A stretch of DNA of 64,000 nucleotides from Pseudomonadales bacterium (GTDB lineage: Bacteria; Pseudomonadota; Gammaproteobacteria; Pseudomonadales; Azotimanducaceae). Where the stretch lies: the NCBI GenBank assembly GCA_017854255.1, contig JAFMIA010000001.1:68561-132560 (forward strand). Direction: 5' to 3'. This document shows positions 16,574 to 24,142 of the stretch, piece after piece. The position numbers and the translations under genes are program-made. Below the pieces are notes generated by a model that saw nothing but the letters and a program-made list of their open reading frames with translations, made no database searches and was not told the DNA's origin. Positions within the stretch are counted from its first letter, which is position 1, and each line of letters starts with the position of its first letter.

Positions 16574-17476
16574 ATGAGTGATGTTCTTCAAGCCAAGGCC
16601 TTCTCTGGATGGCGCGACTACTACGAGATGTGCAAGCCGCGCGTCGTGTTGTTAATGCTGTTGTGCACCTTGGTCGGCATGTTTTTAGCCACCAATGAGT
16701 CGGTCCCTTTTGATCTAATTGTGTACTGCCTGGTGGGGGTTGCATTGGTCGCAGGCTCGGCGGCGGCGTTAAACCACCTCGTGGATGCATCGGTTGATCA
16801 AAAGATGGCGCGAACGGAGCAGCGGCCTGTGGCGCAAGGTCGGGTTTCGATGGCCCAGGGCCTTGTCTTTGTTGCGGTGACCGGTGGGCTTGGACTGATT
16901 ATCTTGGCATTCTGGGTCAACCCGCTGACCGCCGGTCTGAACTTCCTAGCCTGGCTGGGGTATGGCGTGATTTATACCTTGTATTTGAAACGGGCAACGT
17001 CTCAAAATATTGTGATTGGCGGCTTGTTTGGTGCGGCGCCGCCGCTGTTTGGTTGGACCGCAGTCACCAACAGTGTTGATGGCGGCGGCTTGCTTTTGGT
17101 CCTGATTATCTTTGCCTGGACGCCGCCGCATTTTTGGGCGTTGGCGATTGACCGTCTAAGCGACTACGAAAAGGTCGATATTCCGATGTTGCCGATTACC
17201 CACGGCGTTGCGTATACCAAATTACACATCTTGCTTTACACGATTATATTGCTGGTCGTGTCCGTTTTGCCCTTTGTCATTGGTATGAGCAACCTTTTGT
17301 ACTTGGCCTCAGCTTTGGCACTTGGGGCTGGGTTCTTGTATTGGGCATTGGTCATGATGTTTGATCGTAATCCGAATGCGCCGATGGAGACGTTTAAGTA
17401 TTCAATCGTATACCTTGCGGTACTATTTTCTGCCTTATTATTGGACCACTATTTGATGCCGACATCTTATGTATAG
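16574..17476 (+). CDS. cyoE: Protoheme IX farnesyltransferase (heme O synthase)
   Basis: This enzyme adds a farnesyl group to protoheme to form heme O, the precursor of heme A. The 300-residue, multi-helix UbiA-superfamily protein shows KPRVVLLMLL, the prenyl-diphosphate-binding NHLVDASVDQKMARTEQRP segment with its two Asp-rich positions, and APPLFGWTAV. It is also called ctaB. Immediately upstream, where relatives have ctaA (heme A synthase), there is only a 72-bp spacer. Its last 8 nt overlap sco1. Confidence 0.95.
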   Translation: MSDVLQAKAFSGWRDYYEMCKPRVVLLMLLCTLVGMFLATNESVPFDLIVYCLVGVALVAGSAAALNHLVDASVDQKMARTEQRPVAQGRVSMAQGLVFVAVTGGLGLIILAFWVNPLTAGLNFLAWLGYGVIYTLYLKRATSQNIVIGGLFGAAPPLFGWTAVTNSVDGGGLLLVLIIFAWTPPHFWALAIDRLSDYEKVDIPMLPITHGVAYTKLHILLYTIILLVVSVLPFVIGMSNLLYLASALALGAGFLYWALVMMFDRNPNAPMETFKYSIVYLAVLFSALLLDHYLMPTSYV

Positions 17477-18098
17477 CGATACGCAAAAAACGGGGATCCG
17501 GAAAACCCTTGGGATTCTGCTCGGGATCATTATGGTGATGTTGAGCCTTATCTTCTTAAACTATGTCACGCGAGACGTTGCCTTGAGCGCAGAGCAGGCG
17601 GCAAAGTTAGGTTACATTCGATTTGAACAGCCTCGTAATGTAACGGTACCGCGTCTTGTGACGGCACAAGATGAGCGGGTTTTGCCGACGCATTTCCAAG
17701 GCCAATGGGACTTGCTCTACTTTGGTTTTACAGCGTGCCCGGATATTTGTCCGACGACCCTCGCGGTGTTGAATCAAGCACTGAGCACCGTTGAAATACC
17801 GCCTCGCGTACATTTGGTGAGTGTCGATCCAGAGCAAGATACACCGGCGCAGCTAGCCCGATATCTTGGGGGATTCAATCCGGACTTTTTAGGTGTGACC
17901 GGCTCGCACGATCAGGTCACCCAATTGGCAACCCAGCTGAATGTCGCTTTTGGCAAAGTGCCAGGCGCTGAGCCGGGCTCATACACGGTTGACCATACGG
18001 GCTCGATTGTCGTTTTGGATGAGACCGGGCGTTATGCCGGTTTTATTAAAGCGCCCCATCAGCCTGGGCAGTTGCAACAAATCATAGTGGGTCTGTAG
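17469..18098 (+). CDS. SCO1/SenC copper chaperone
   Basis: SCO proteins deliver copper to, and reduce cysteines of, the CuA site. The 209-residue protein has one N-terminal membrane anchor (about 15-33), then a thioredoxin-like domain with the copper motif CPDICP and the distal His in VDHTGSIVV. It overlaps cyoE by 8 nt and is the last gene of the oxidase set. Its 3' end overlaps the convergent thrB by 17 bp. Confidence 0.95.
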   Translation: MYSDTQKTGIRKTLGILLGIIMVMLSLIFLNYVTRDVALSAEQAAKLGYIRFEQPRNVTVPRLVTAQDERVLPTHFQGQWDLLYFGFTACPDICPTTLAVLNQALSTVEIPPRVHLVSVDPEQDTPAQLARYLGGFNPDFLGVTGSHDQVTQLATQLNVAFGKVPGAEPGSYTVDHTGSIVVLDETGRYAGFIKAPHQPGQLQQIIVGL

Positions 18099-19026
18099 TC
18101 ATTGGCACTGCATGGTGCAACACCTTAAGGCGCGTCAATTGCGCGTAGGGGTCTTTTCGAAATTGCCCGCCCGCCTCCGTCCCAAATCGGGTTAGCGCAA
18201 ACCGGGCGGCTGCAATTTGCCGAAGATCATTGAGCGCTTGCTGTTCTTCCAGCTCTAGCGGGCGTTGAGCATGATAGCCCTCGAGCATCGCGGTTGCGTG
18301 CGCCGGCATGGCTTGGAACTGCTGATCCATACACCAATCGTTGAGCGCAATTGCAAGATCCATAAGCCAAAGATCCTGTCCGATGTGGAAAAAATCTAAG
18401 ACGCCAACCAATACGTTATCTTTAAACAGGATATTGTCTTTAAAAAGATCGCCGTGAATGAGCCCCTGAGGCAGATTGCTACTCTCAAGCACTTGGTAGC
18501 GATCAATGGTGGTATGCAGCAGCGCAATTTCAGTCTCGGATAAGTGCGGGCTGACATCCCTTAAGGCTTGATCCATCCAAGCGCTATCGAACGCATTTTT
18601 GATTGGCTCTGGGTAAGCGGTCGAAATGGTATGTAATCGAGCAAGCATGGCGCCCAATTGTCGACAATGCTCAGGACTGACCGTGTTGAGGTGCTCACCG
18701 GGCAGTTTAACCATGAGTAAAGTTGGCTTGCCTTGGAGATCGGGATGTCCTTGATCATCCTGCGATAGTCTGGGGTTTGGAATCGGCAGGCCATAATGCG
18801 CTAAGTGTTTCATGACCGCTGAGACCTGTGAAACTTTTGCGGCGTTGTCGCCTTCGACCAGCGTCAGGATTGACAGAAACTGATGGTCATGACGATGGGT
18901 TGCGATCAAATAATTACTGTTTTCGATACCCTCGGTGATGGCTTCAAAGTAATCTAGCTCACCTAGGTCATAACCCTTTAAATGGGTTTTAATTTCTTCA
19001 GCGGTGAGGGAAGTAAAGACGCCCAT
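18082..19026 (-). CDS. thrB: Homoserine kinase, APH-fold type (ThrB2)
   Basis: This enzyme phosphorylates homoserine in threonine synthesis. The 314-residue protein belongs to the aminoglycoside-phosphotransferase-like family rather than the GHMP family of E. coli ThrB. It has the catalytic GLIHGDLFKDNILF loop and the metal-binding GVLDFFHIG (DFG equivalent). In pseudomonads this gene also precedes the DUF2782 gene and polA. thrC, the next step, is at 30997 in this window but in a separate unit. Confidence 0.92.
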   Translation of the reverse strand: MGVFTSLTAEEIKTHLKGYDLGELDYFEAITEGIENSNYLIATHRHDHQFLSILTLVEGDNAAKVSQVSAVMKHLAHYGLPIPNPRLSQDDQGHPDLQGKPTLLMVKLPGEHLNTVSPEHCRQLGAMLARLHTISTAYPEPIKNAFDSAWMDQALRDVSPHLSETEIALLHTTIDRYQVLESSNLPQGLIHGDLFKDNILFKDNVLVGVLDFFHIGQDLWLMDLAIALNDWCMDQQFQAMPAHATAMLEGYHAQRPLELEEQQALNDLRQIAAARFALTRFGTEAGGQFRKDPYAQLTRLKVLHHAVPMTTDPL

Positions 19027-19029
19027 GGG

Positions 19030-19323
19030 TTACCACTCAATGAGAGTCCATTGTGGGTAGAGATGTTTTTGATCAGTCAAGTCGGTGAAATGCGCTTGTC
19101 CCGCGGCTGGGACGAGGTAGTAAGGACGGCCGGATTTAGGGATGACCTTAATCATCATTAAAATGCCGTTCTGTCTAAACTCGAAAATACGCTGATCCGC
19201 ATCATTTTCGACCAGGGTAATGGTCTCATCGGTTGCTCGTAGATCTGCTTCAGAGAGCGCCGACAAGGCAGGACTTGTTATCAGCATCAGCAGCATGAGG
19301 ATTGATAATGAGCGAATATTCAA
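19030..19323 (-). CDS. Secreted DUF2782 protein
   Basis: This is a 97-residue protein with a clear signal peptide (about 1-21, LMLLMLITSPALSA) and a small exported domain containing FEFRQNGILMMIKVIPKSG and YYLVPA, the conserved part of DUF2782. Function is unknown. It lies 3 nt upstream of thrB, divergent from polA, the position it has in pseudomonads. Only 36 bp separate it from the polA start, so the two promoters must overlap the coding ends. Confidence 0.85.
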   Translation of the reverse strand: MNIRSLSILMLLMLITSPALSALSEADLRATDETITLVENDADQRIFEFRQNGILMMIKVIPKSGRPYYLVPAAGQAHFTDLTDQKHLYPQWTLIEW

Positions 19324-19359
19324 AGTATGGTTGTCACAGATTTAAGGGGTGAGCGATTC

Positions 19360-22056
19360 ATGTCGAGCAAGTTTAACGTAATCCTAGTAGACGGTTCATC
19401 TTACCTGTTTCGGGCTTTTCACGCTCTGCCGCCATTGGTTACATCGCTTGGGCAGCCCACGGGCGCCATCAAAGGTGTGATTAGCATGATACGGCGACTG
19501 CAATCTGATTTCCCAATGTCGAATATTGTGGTGGTCTTTGATGCGAAGGGCAAAACCTTTCGCAACGATCTCTATCCTGACTATAAAGCCAACAGACCGC
19601 CGATGCCGGATGAGCTTCGGACACAGATTGAACCCATCCACCGGATCATCGAACAGATGGGGCTACCACTCATTGTCGAGCCAGGGGTCGAGGCCGATGA
19701 TGTTATTGGCACCCTTGCTTGGCGCGCGGCGGCGGAAGGTCAGCAGGTACTGATTTCAACTGGCGACAAAGATATGGCGCAACTCGTCAACGCGAATGTG
19801 ACGTTGATGAACACGATGACGGATCAGTATCTGGACGAAGCGGGGGTTGTAAGTAAGTTTGGGGTTCGACCCGACCAGATCATTGATTACCTTGCCCTGG
19901 TTGGGGATACCGTTGACAACATTCCGGGTGTTCATAAGTGTGGACCCAAGACGGCGGTTAAATGGCTTGCGACCTACGAAAGCCTTGACGGCGTGATCGC
20001 CCATGCAGACCAAATTACCGGAAAGGTCGGCGACTATTTGCGCGAAGCATTACCTCATTTACCGTTGTCTTATGATCTCGCCACGATTCGAACGGCGCTT
20101 GCGTTACCCAATGCCGGAGACTTATTGGCGACTGCGCCGGATCTAGAAGCGCTCAGTGCGTCCTTTGAAGCCTATGAGTTGCGCGCTTGGCGTGAGGCTT
20201 TGGGCGGTGCTGCCAACGCGGAAGCCGAGGCCCTGCCTGAAGCAGTGCCAACCGATTACGATCTGGTATTAACCCAGGAGCAACTCAATATTTGGCTGGA
20301 TCGCCTTGCGGCGGTTGAACGCTTTGCCTTCGATACCGAAACCACTGGGTTGAATTATATGGACGCCGAAATTGTCGGTGTTTCGATTTGCACAACGCCC
20401 GGGCAGGCAGCCTACATTCCTTTCGGGCATGATTATCCTGAGGCGCCGCAGCAATTAGAGCAATCGGATGTGCTCGATCAGCTGTCGGTGTTTCTCAACG
20501 ACCCGAAGAAGCTCGTGATTGGTCAAAATTTGAAATTTGATCTGAGCATCTTGGCCCGCTACGGCCGAACGATCAATGCCCCGATCGCAGACACCATGCT
20601 TGAGTCCTACGTTTATAACAGCGTTGCGACCCGACACAATATGGATGATTTGGCTCAGAAATATTTAGGGCGCAAGACGGTGAAGTTTGATGAGATCGCG
20701 GGTAAGGGGGTTAAACAGCGCACTTTTAATCAGATCGAGCTTGAGGCCGCCGGGCATTACGCGGCTGAAGATGCGGACATTACGTTTCAGTTGCATGAGG
20801 CGCTCTGGCCGAAAATTTCGGGAGATAACCGGTTGCTGCCGGTTTACCAAAACCTTGAAGTGCCTTTGATTCGAGTGTTGTCCCAAATTGAACGCAATGG
20901 CGTTTTGATTGATTGCAAAATGTTAGAGACGCAGTCTGAAGAAATCACCCGGGAATTGGCTGATTTAACCGTGACGGCGTTCGATCTAGCTGGAGAGACC
21001 TTTAATCTGAGTTCGCCGAAGCAACTGCAAGCTATTTTGTTTGAAAAATTGCAATTACCGGTCCTAAAGAAAACCCCAAAGGGTCAACCTTCAACCAATG
21101 AGAGCGTTCTGCAGGAATTGGCGCTAGATTATCCCTTGCCCAAAGTGGTGATTACGCACCGGGGGTTAAGCAAGTTAAAGTCTACCTATACAGATCAGTT
21201 GCCCAAGCTTGTCAGATCTCAAAGTGGCAGATTACATACGTCCTATCAGCAAGCCGTCGCAGCAACCGGGCGGCTTTCCAGTACTGATCCGAACTTACAA
21301 AATATACCGATTCGCACGGAGGCCGGCCGCCGGGTCCGGAAGGCTTTTATTGCGCCGCCCGAGCGGTCTTTACTGGCGGCGGATTATTCCCAGATTGAGC
21401 TCAGGATCATGGCGCATTTGTCGGGCGATGAAGGCCTGACCACGGCCTTTCAGCAGGGCTTGGACATTCATCGCGCAACGGCCGCTGAAGTATTTGGCGT
21501 TGGGCTTGATGCGGTTACCCAGGATCAGCGGCGCAGTGCTAAAGCCATTAATTTCGGGCTCATTTATGGCATGTCGGCTTTTGGGTTGTCGAAGCAGTTA
21601 GGCATTCCTCGAGTTGATGCGCAGACCTACATGGATTTGTATTTTCAGCGCTACCCGGGAGTTCAGCGTTATATGCAAGATATTCGAGCCCAAGCCGCAG
21701 ACCAAGGGTATGTTGAAACCTGGTTCGGTCGTCGCCTGTATCTGCCTGAAATTAAATCGTCTAATTTCCAAATGCGTCAAGCCGCGGAACGCACCGCGAT
21801 CAATGCGCCAATGCAGGGGACGGCGGCCGATATCATCAAACGCGCCATGATTGATGTTCAGGATTGGTTGAATACCTCGAATGCGCCTGCATCGATCATT
21901 ATGCAGGTTCACGATGAATTGGTTTTAGAAGTCGATGATGCGGCACTCGAAGAAACTCAGGCTGCCATCATTCGGTTAATGTGCGGTGCGGCAGAACTGA
22001 GTATTCCCCTCGAGGTTGAGGTTGGCGTTGCGAAAGATTGGGAAGGTGCGCATTAA
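19360..22056 (+). CDS. polA: DNA polymerase I
   Basis: PolA fills gaps and removes RNA primers. The 898-residue protein has the 5'-3' exonuclease domain (VDGSSYLFRAFHA near the start), an apparently active 3'-5' proofreading domain (FDTETTG, D325 and E327), and the polymerase domain with DYSQIELRIMAH (D675), RRSAKAINFGLIYGMS and MQVHDELVLEV (H851-D852-E853). ATG 19360 follows an AAGGGG Shine-Dalgarno and is preferred over the in-frame ATG 19327. The 700 bp downstream hold the paired sRNA units rather than a protein gene. Confidence 0.97.
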   Translation: MSSKFNVILVDGSSYLFRAFHALPPLVTSLGQPTGAIKGVISMIRRLQSDFPMSNIVVVFDAKGKTFRNDLYPDYKANRPPMPDELRTQIEPIHRIIEQMGLPLIVEPGVEADDVIGTLAWRAAAEGQQVLISTGDKDMAQLVNANVTLMNTMTDQYLDEAGVVSKFGVRPDQIIDYLALVGDTVDNIPGVHKCGPKTAVKWLATYESLDGVIAHADQITGKVGDYLREALPHLPLSYDLATIRTALALPNAGDLLATAPDLEALSASFEAYELRAWREALGGAANAEAEALPEAVPTDYDLVLTQEQLNIWLDRLAAVERFAFDTETTGLNYMDAEIVGVSICTTPGQAAYIPFGHDYPEAPQQLEQSDVLDQLSVFLNDPKKLVIGQNLKFDLSILARYGRTINAPIADTMLESYVYNSVATRHNMDDLAQKYLGRKTVKFDEIAGKGVKQRTFNQIELEAAGHYAAEDADITFQLHEALWPKISGDNRLLPVYQNLEVPLIRVLSQIERNGVLIDCKMLETQSEEITRELADLTVTAFDLAGETFNLSSPKQLQAILFEKLQLPVLKKTPKGQPSTNESVLQELALDYPLPKVVITHRGLSKLKSTYTDQLPKLVRSQSGRLHTSYQQAVAATGRLSSTDPNLQNIPIRTEAGRRVRKAFIAPPERSLLAADYSQIELRIMAHLSGDEGLTTAFQQGLDIHRATAAEVFGVGLDAVTQDQRRSAKAINFGLIYGMSAFGLSKQLGIPRVDAQTYMDLYFQRYPGVQRYMQDIRAQAADQGYVETWFGRRLYLPEIKSSNFQMRQAAERTAINAPMQGTAADIIKRAMIDVQDWLNTSNAPASIIMQVHDELVLEVDDAALEETQAAIIRLMCGAAELSIPLEVEVGVAKDWEGAH

Positions 22057-22216
22057 CGTCTGTTAAGGCCGTGCGCTCTGCGCAAGGTAATGGCGCGTCT
22101 TGGGGGTACTGCTGATAACGTCGACTTAAGGTCGCACGCCGGTTTGTCGGCCCCCGCATGATTTGTCGCCCTGAGGTCCCCAAACTTTGCCTCTTTTCCT
22201 AAACGTGAACTTTTGC

Positions 22217-22244
22217 GGAACTATTATGGATTTGCCCGGTCATA
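22217..22244 (+). promoter_or_regulatory. Sigma-E/AlgU-like promoter of sRNA unit A
   Basis: GGAACTA at 22217-22223, a 16-bp spacer and TCATA at 22240-22244 resemble the ECF sigma-E/AlgU consensus (GGAACTT, about 16 bp, TCTGA or TCAAA). Unit B has the same two boxes at the same spacing, while the spacer itself is not conserved. That pattern is expected of a promoter. Predicted start is near 22251. Confidence 0.65.
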
Positions 22245-22250
22245 TTATCT

Positions 22251-22343
22251 GTGTTTCATAGTTTCGGCAGAAACTTCGGTTTACCCCATTTTCCGAAGTC
22301 TCGGACCCCACTCGTAATCCCCGTTACGGGTGGGGTTTTTTTT
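22251..22343 (+). ncRNA. Putative trans-acting sRNA, unit A (polA-engB spacer; Spot 42/ErsA locus)
   Basis: Predicted transcript of about 93 nt between the ECF-like promoter and a T-tract. Structure seen directly: a 7-bp stem (ACTTCGG 22273-22279 with CCGAAGT 22293-22299) enclosing a 13-nt loop with ACCCCAT, then a 12-bp terminator. There is no open frame of note. It aligns gap-free with unit B (22668-22759) with nine substitutions. Spot 42 in enterics and ErsA in Pseudomonas are encoded between polA and engB, so position supports an sRNA of that kind. Homology to either is not shown. Confidence 0.75.
22306..22343 (+). terminator. Intrinsic terminator of sRNA unit A
   Basis: A 12-bp stem (22306-22317 with 22324-22335, one T-G wobble), a 6-nt loop TCCCCG and eight T residues (22336-22343). 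Three stem positions differ from unit B, and pairing is kept by compensatory or wobble changes. Confidence 0.9.
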
Positions 22344-22407
22344 CGCGAATGCGTTAACCCAGCCCAACGCCCGTCCTCACGTTAGGCCACGATATTGTTC
22401 TGTGAAG

Positions 22408-22454
22408 AAGCCCTTAGCGGAAAAAAGCCCTTAGCGAAAAAAAAGCCTTTAGCG
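22408..22454 (+). repeat. Three tandem copies of AAGCCYTTAGCG between the sRNA units
   Basis: AAGCCCTTAGCG at 22408-22419 and 22425-22436, and AAGCCTTTAGCG at 22443-22454, a period of 17-18 bp separated by A-runs. TTAGCGG recurs just before the unit B promoter (22629-22635). The rest of 22346-22630 shows no gene. The array could be a binding site or slippage-derived; function is unknown. Confidence 0.7.
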
Positions 22455-22633
22455 TTTCGACGCGGCTGATGTTGGCATTTGGGCATCTTTTTTTCATCAA
22501 TCGATCGAGAGCAGATTGCGCGGCAAAGGGCACCTAACCCGCAGTTCACTGCACAATTTTGAAGCAATGCCTTCAATAAGTTGTGCGAGCAGCACTTAAA
22601 ATTATATTAATTGGTCAAATCTAAGCGATTAGC

Positions 22634-22661
22634 GGAACTATTGGGTTTTTGGTGAGTCTTA
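22634..22661 (+). promoter_or_regulatory. Sigma-E/AlgU-like promoter of sRNA unit B
   Basis: GGAACTA at 22634-22640, a 16-bp spacer and TCTTA at 22657-22661. TCTTA is one base from the AlgU -10 TCTGA. The boxes and spacing match those of unit A although the spacer sequences differ. Predicted start is near 22668. Confidence 0.65.
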
Positions 22662-22667
22662 ATATTT

Positions 22668-22759
22668 GTGTTTCAGAGTTTCGACAGAAGCTTCGGTTTT
22701 CCCCATTTTCCGAAGTCTCGGACCCCGTTCGTAATCCCCATTACGAATGGGGTTTTTTT
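22668..22759 (+). ncRNA. Putative trans-acting sRNA, unit B
   Basis: Predicted transcript of about 92 nt, the paralogue of unit A. The 7-bp stem is GCTTCGG 22690-22696 with CCGAAGT 22710-22716 (G-U at the base), and the 13-nt loop keeps the CCCCA core. The 12-bp terminator stem is 22723-22734 with 22741-22752. The 3' end touches the stop codon of the convergent engB (22758-22760). Unit A and unit B lie 417 bp apart in the same orientation, so this is a tandem duplication. Confidence 0.75.
22723..22759 (+). terminator. Intrinsic terminator of sRNA unit B
   Basis: A 12-bp stem with one G-T wobble, loop TCCCCA and seven T residues (22753-22759). The T tract runs into the engB stop codon. It is oriented for plus-strand transcription; the minus-strand side has no T tract for engB. 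Confidence 0.9.
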
Positions 22760-23354
22760 ATGGGTCAATCGATAGCCAGCTGTCTAAAACGCTTTTTAAG
22801 GTCTCTAGCCCTTGACCGTTCGGCGCAGAAAACGTTTGCGCTTTGGCATGTTTCGGCAGGTTCGCGTTCACTTTCAGCAGCGCATTCTGTTGCGCGCCTC
22901 TCGCGAGCTTATCCGCTTTGGTCAGCAGCACATGAATGGGTAGCCCGGCGGTATGTGACCATTCCAACATCATCTCATCAAAGGGTTTGAGCGCGTGTCG
23001 GATATCGGTGAGCAGAATGACCCCCTTGAGGCTCTGCCTGGATCGAAAATAAGTGTCTAAGTGCGTTTGCCAATATTGTTTAAGCGTCAACGGGACTTTT
23101 GCATAGCCATATCCTGGTAAGTCAACAAGCCTGGCGGTGTCTGTGATCCCAAAAAAGTTAATCAACTGGGTCCGGCCCGGTGTCTTACTGGTTCGCGCCA
23201 GTTTTTTCTGTCGGGTCAGGGTGTTGATCGCGCTTGATTTACCCGCATTAGAGCGTCCACAGAATGCGACCTCTGCCCCCTCATCAATTGGGCACTGACT
23301 CATTTGAGCGGCACTGGTTATAAACTGAGCCGATTGATAATTGAACTGCTGCAT
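22758..23354 (-). CDS. engB: Ribosome biogenesis GTPase EngB/YsxC
   Basis: EngB is an essential GTPase for 50S subunit assembly. The 198-residue single-domain protein has the G1 motif GRSNAGKSS, the G2 threonine region SKTPGRTQ, G3 DLPGYGYA and G4 TKADK. Length and motifs are normal. It faces polA across the sRNA region, the usual gammaproteobacterial order. Confidence 0.96.
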   Translation of the reverse strand: MQQFNYQSAQFITSAAQMSQCPIDEGAEVAFCGRSNAGKSSAINTLTRQKKLARTSKTPGRTQLINFFGITDTARLVDLPGYGYAKVPLTLKQYWQTHLDTYFRSRQSLKGVILLTDIRHALKPFDEMMLEWSHTAGLPIHVLLTKADKLARGAQQNALLKVNANLPKHAKAQTFSAPNGQGLETLKSVLDSWLSIDP

Positions 23355-23376
23355 AGTGATTACTTCGTGACCTGAT

Positions 23377-23405
23377 GTGTCACTCTAGACGGTTTCAGAT
23401 ATAAT
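23377..23405 (+). promoter_or_regulatory. Sigma-70 promoter for cytochrome c4
   Basis: TATAAT at 23400-23405 with GTGTCA (four of six matches to TTGACA) 17 bp upstream at 23377-23382. It lies in the 139-bp spacer between the divergent engB and cytochrome c4 genes. A G-run at about 23417-23424 lies just downstream in the leader. Confidence 0.6.
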
Positions 23406-23493
23406 AGCGCATCCGCTGGGGGGGGCGCCCTACTCTGAACGGATTTAAAAGATTTCTCCGAGTTGACTCGGTAACGTTAAACGAAGGTATGCC

Positions 23494-24099
23494 ATGTATA
23501 AATTAATGATAACGCTCGGTTTTTTTCTTGCGAGTGCCGGCGTGCTTGCCGCGGGCGACGCAAAGCAAGGAGAGGCGCTTACAGCAACCTGTTTGGCCTG
23601 TCATGGCTCGGACGGCAACAGTCTGGCTGGAAGCTTTCCCAATATCGCAGGTCAAAATGAGGCTTATCTGTATAAGCAACTGGTTGACATTCAAACAGGC
23701 GCGCGTAGCGCTATGTTGATGACGGGTATTTTGGATGGTTTAACGCCTCAGAACCTTGAAGATTTAGCGGCTTATTATGCCGCGCAAACACCCGCACAAG
23801 GCGCAGCAGACCCGGCCTTAGTCGCGTTGGGTGAGTCTATTTACAAAGCAGGCATCGCTCGCAAGCAAGTGGCTGCGTGCACGGGTTGTCACTCACCGAC
23901 GGGTCAGGGTAATGGTTTAGCGAAGTTTCCAATGTTGGCCGGTCAGTGGCCTGAATATACCGAAGCGCAATTAAAAGCTTTTCGGTCAGGCGCACGTGGT
24001 AATGATGGCGATAGCAGAATGATGCGCATTTCTGCGATGGACCTGAGCGATCCAGAAATTAAAGCGGTCGCATCCTATATTGCGGGCTTAAGACCCTAG
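23494..24099 (+). CDS. Diheme cytochrome c4
   Basis: Cytochrome c4 is a periplasmic diheme electron carrier that can feed terminal oxidases. The 201-residue precursor has a signal peptide (about 1-19, cleaved after VLAAG) and two similar heme domains. The first heme site is CLACH near residue 34 and the second is CTGCH near 130, each followed by a distal Met region. Synteny (engB-cytochrome c4-dsbA) matches pseudomonads. It probably works with the caa3 oxidase encoded at 10561-14858. Confidence 0.94.
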   Translation: MYKLMITLGFFLASAGVLAAGDAKQGEALTATCLACHGSDGNSLAGSFPNIAGQNEAYLYKQLVDIQTGARSAMLMTGILDGLTPQNLEDLAAYYAAQTPAQGAADPALVALGESIYKAGIARKQVAACTGCHSPTGQGNGLAKFPMLAGQWPEYTEAQLKAFRSGARGNDGDSRMMRISAMDLSDPEIKAVASYIAGLRP

Positions 24100-24142
24100 T
24101 CGCTTAGGGCTGTTTCGGAAGTCAGATCACTAGGAGCGTAAA

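Noticed and set aside
22251..22343. Unit A as a tRNA or riboswitch
   Set aside because: There is no cloverleaf or TpsiC motif, and it is not upstream of a coding gene in the same orientation; a free sRNA fits better.
22382..22576. 64-codon minus-strand frame between the sRNA units
   Set aside because: It reads through the AAGCCYTTAGCG repeats, has an unlikely composition and no Shine-Dalgarno.
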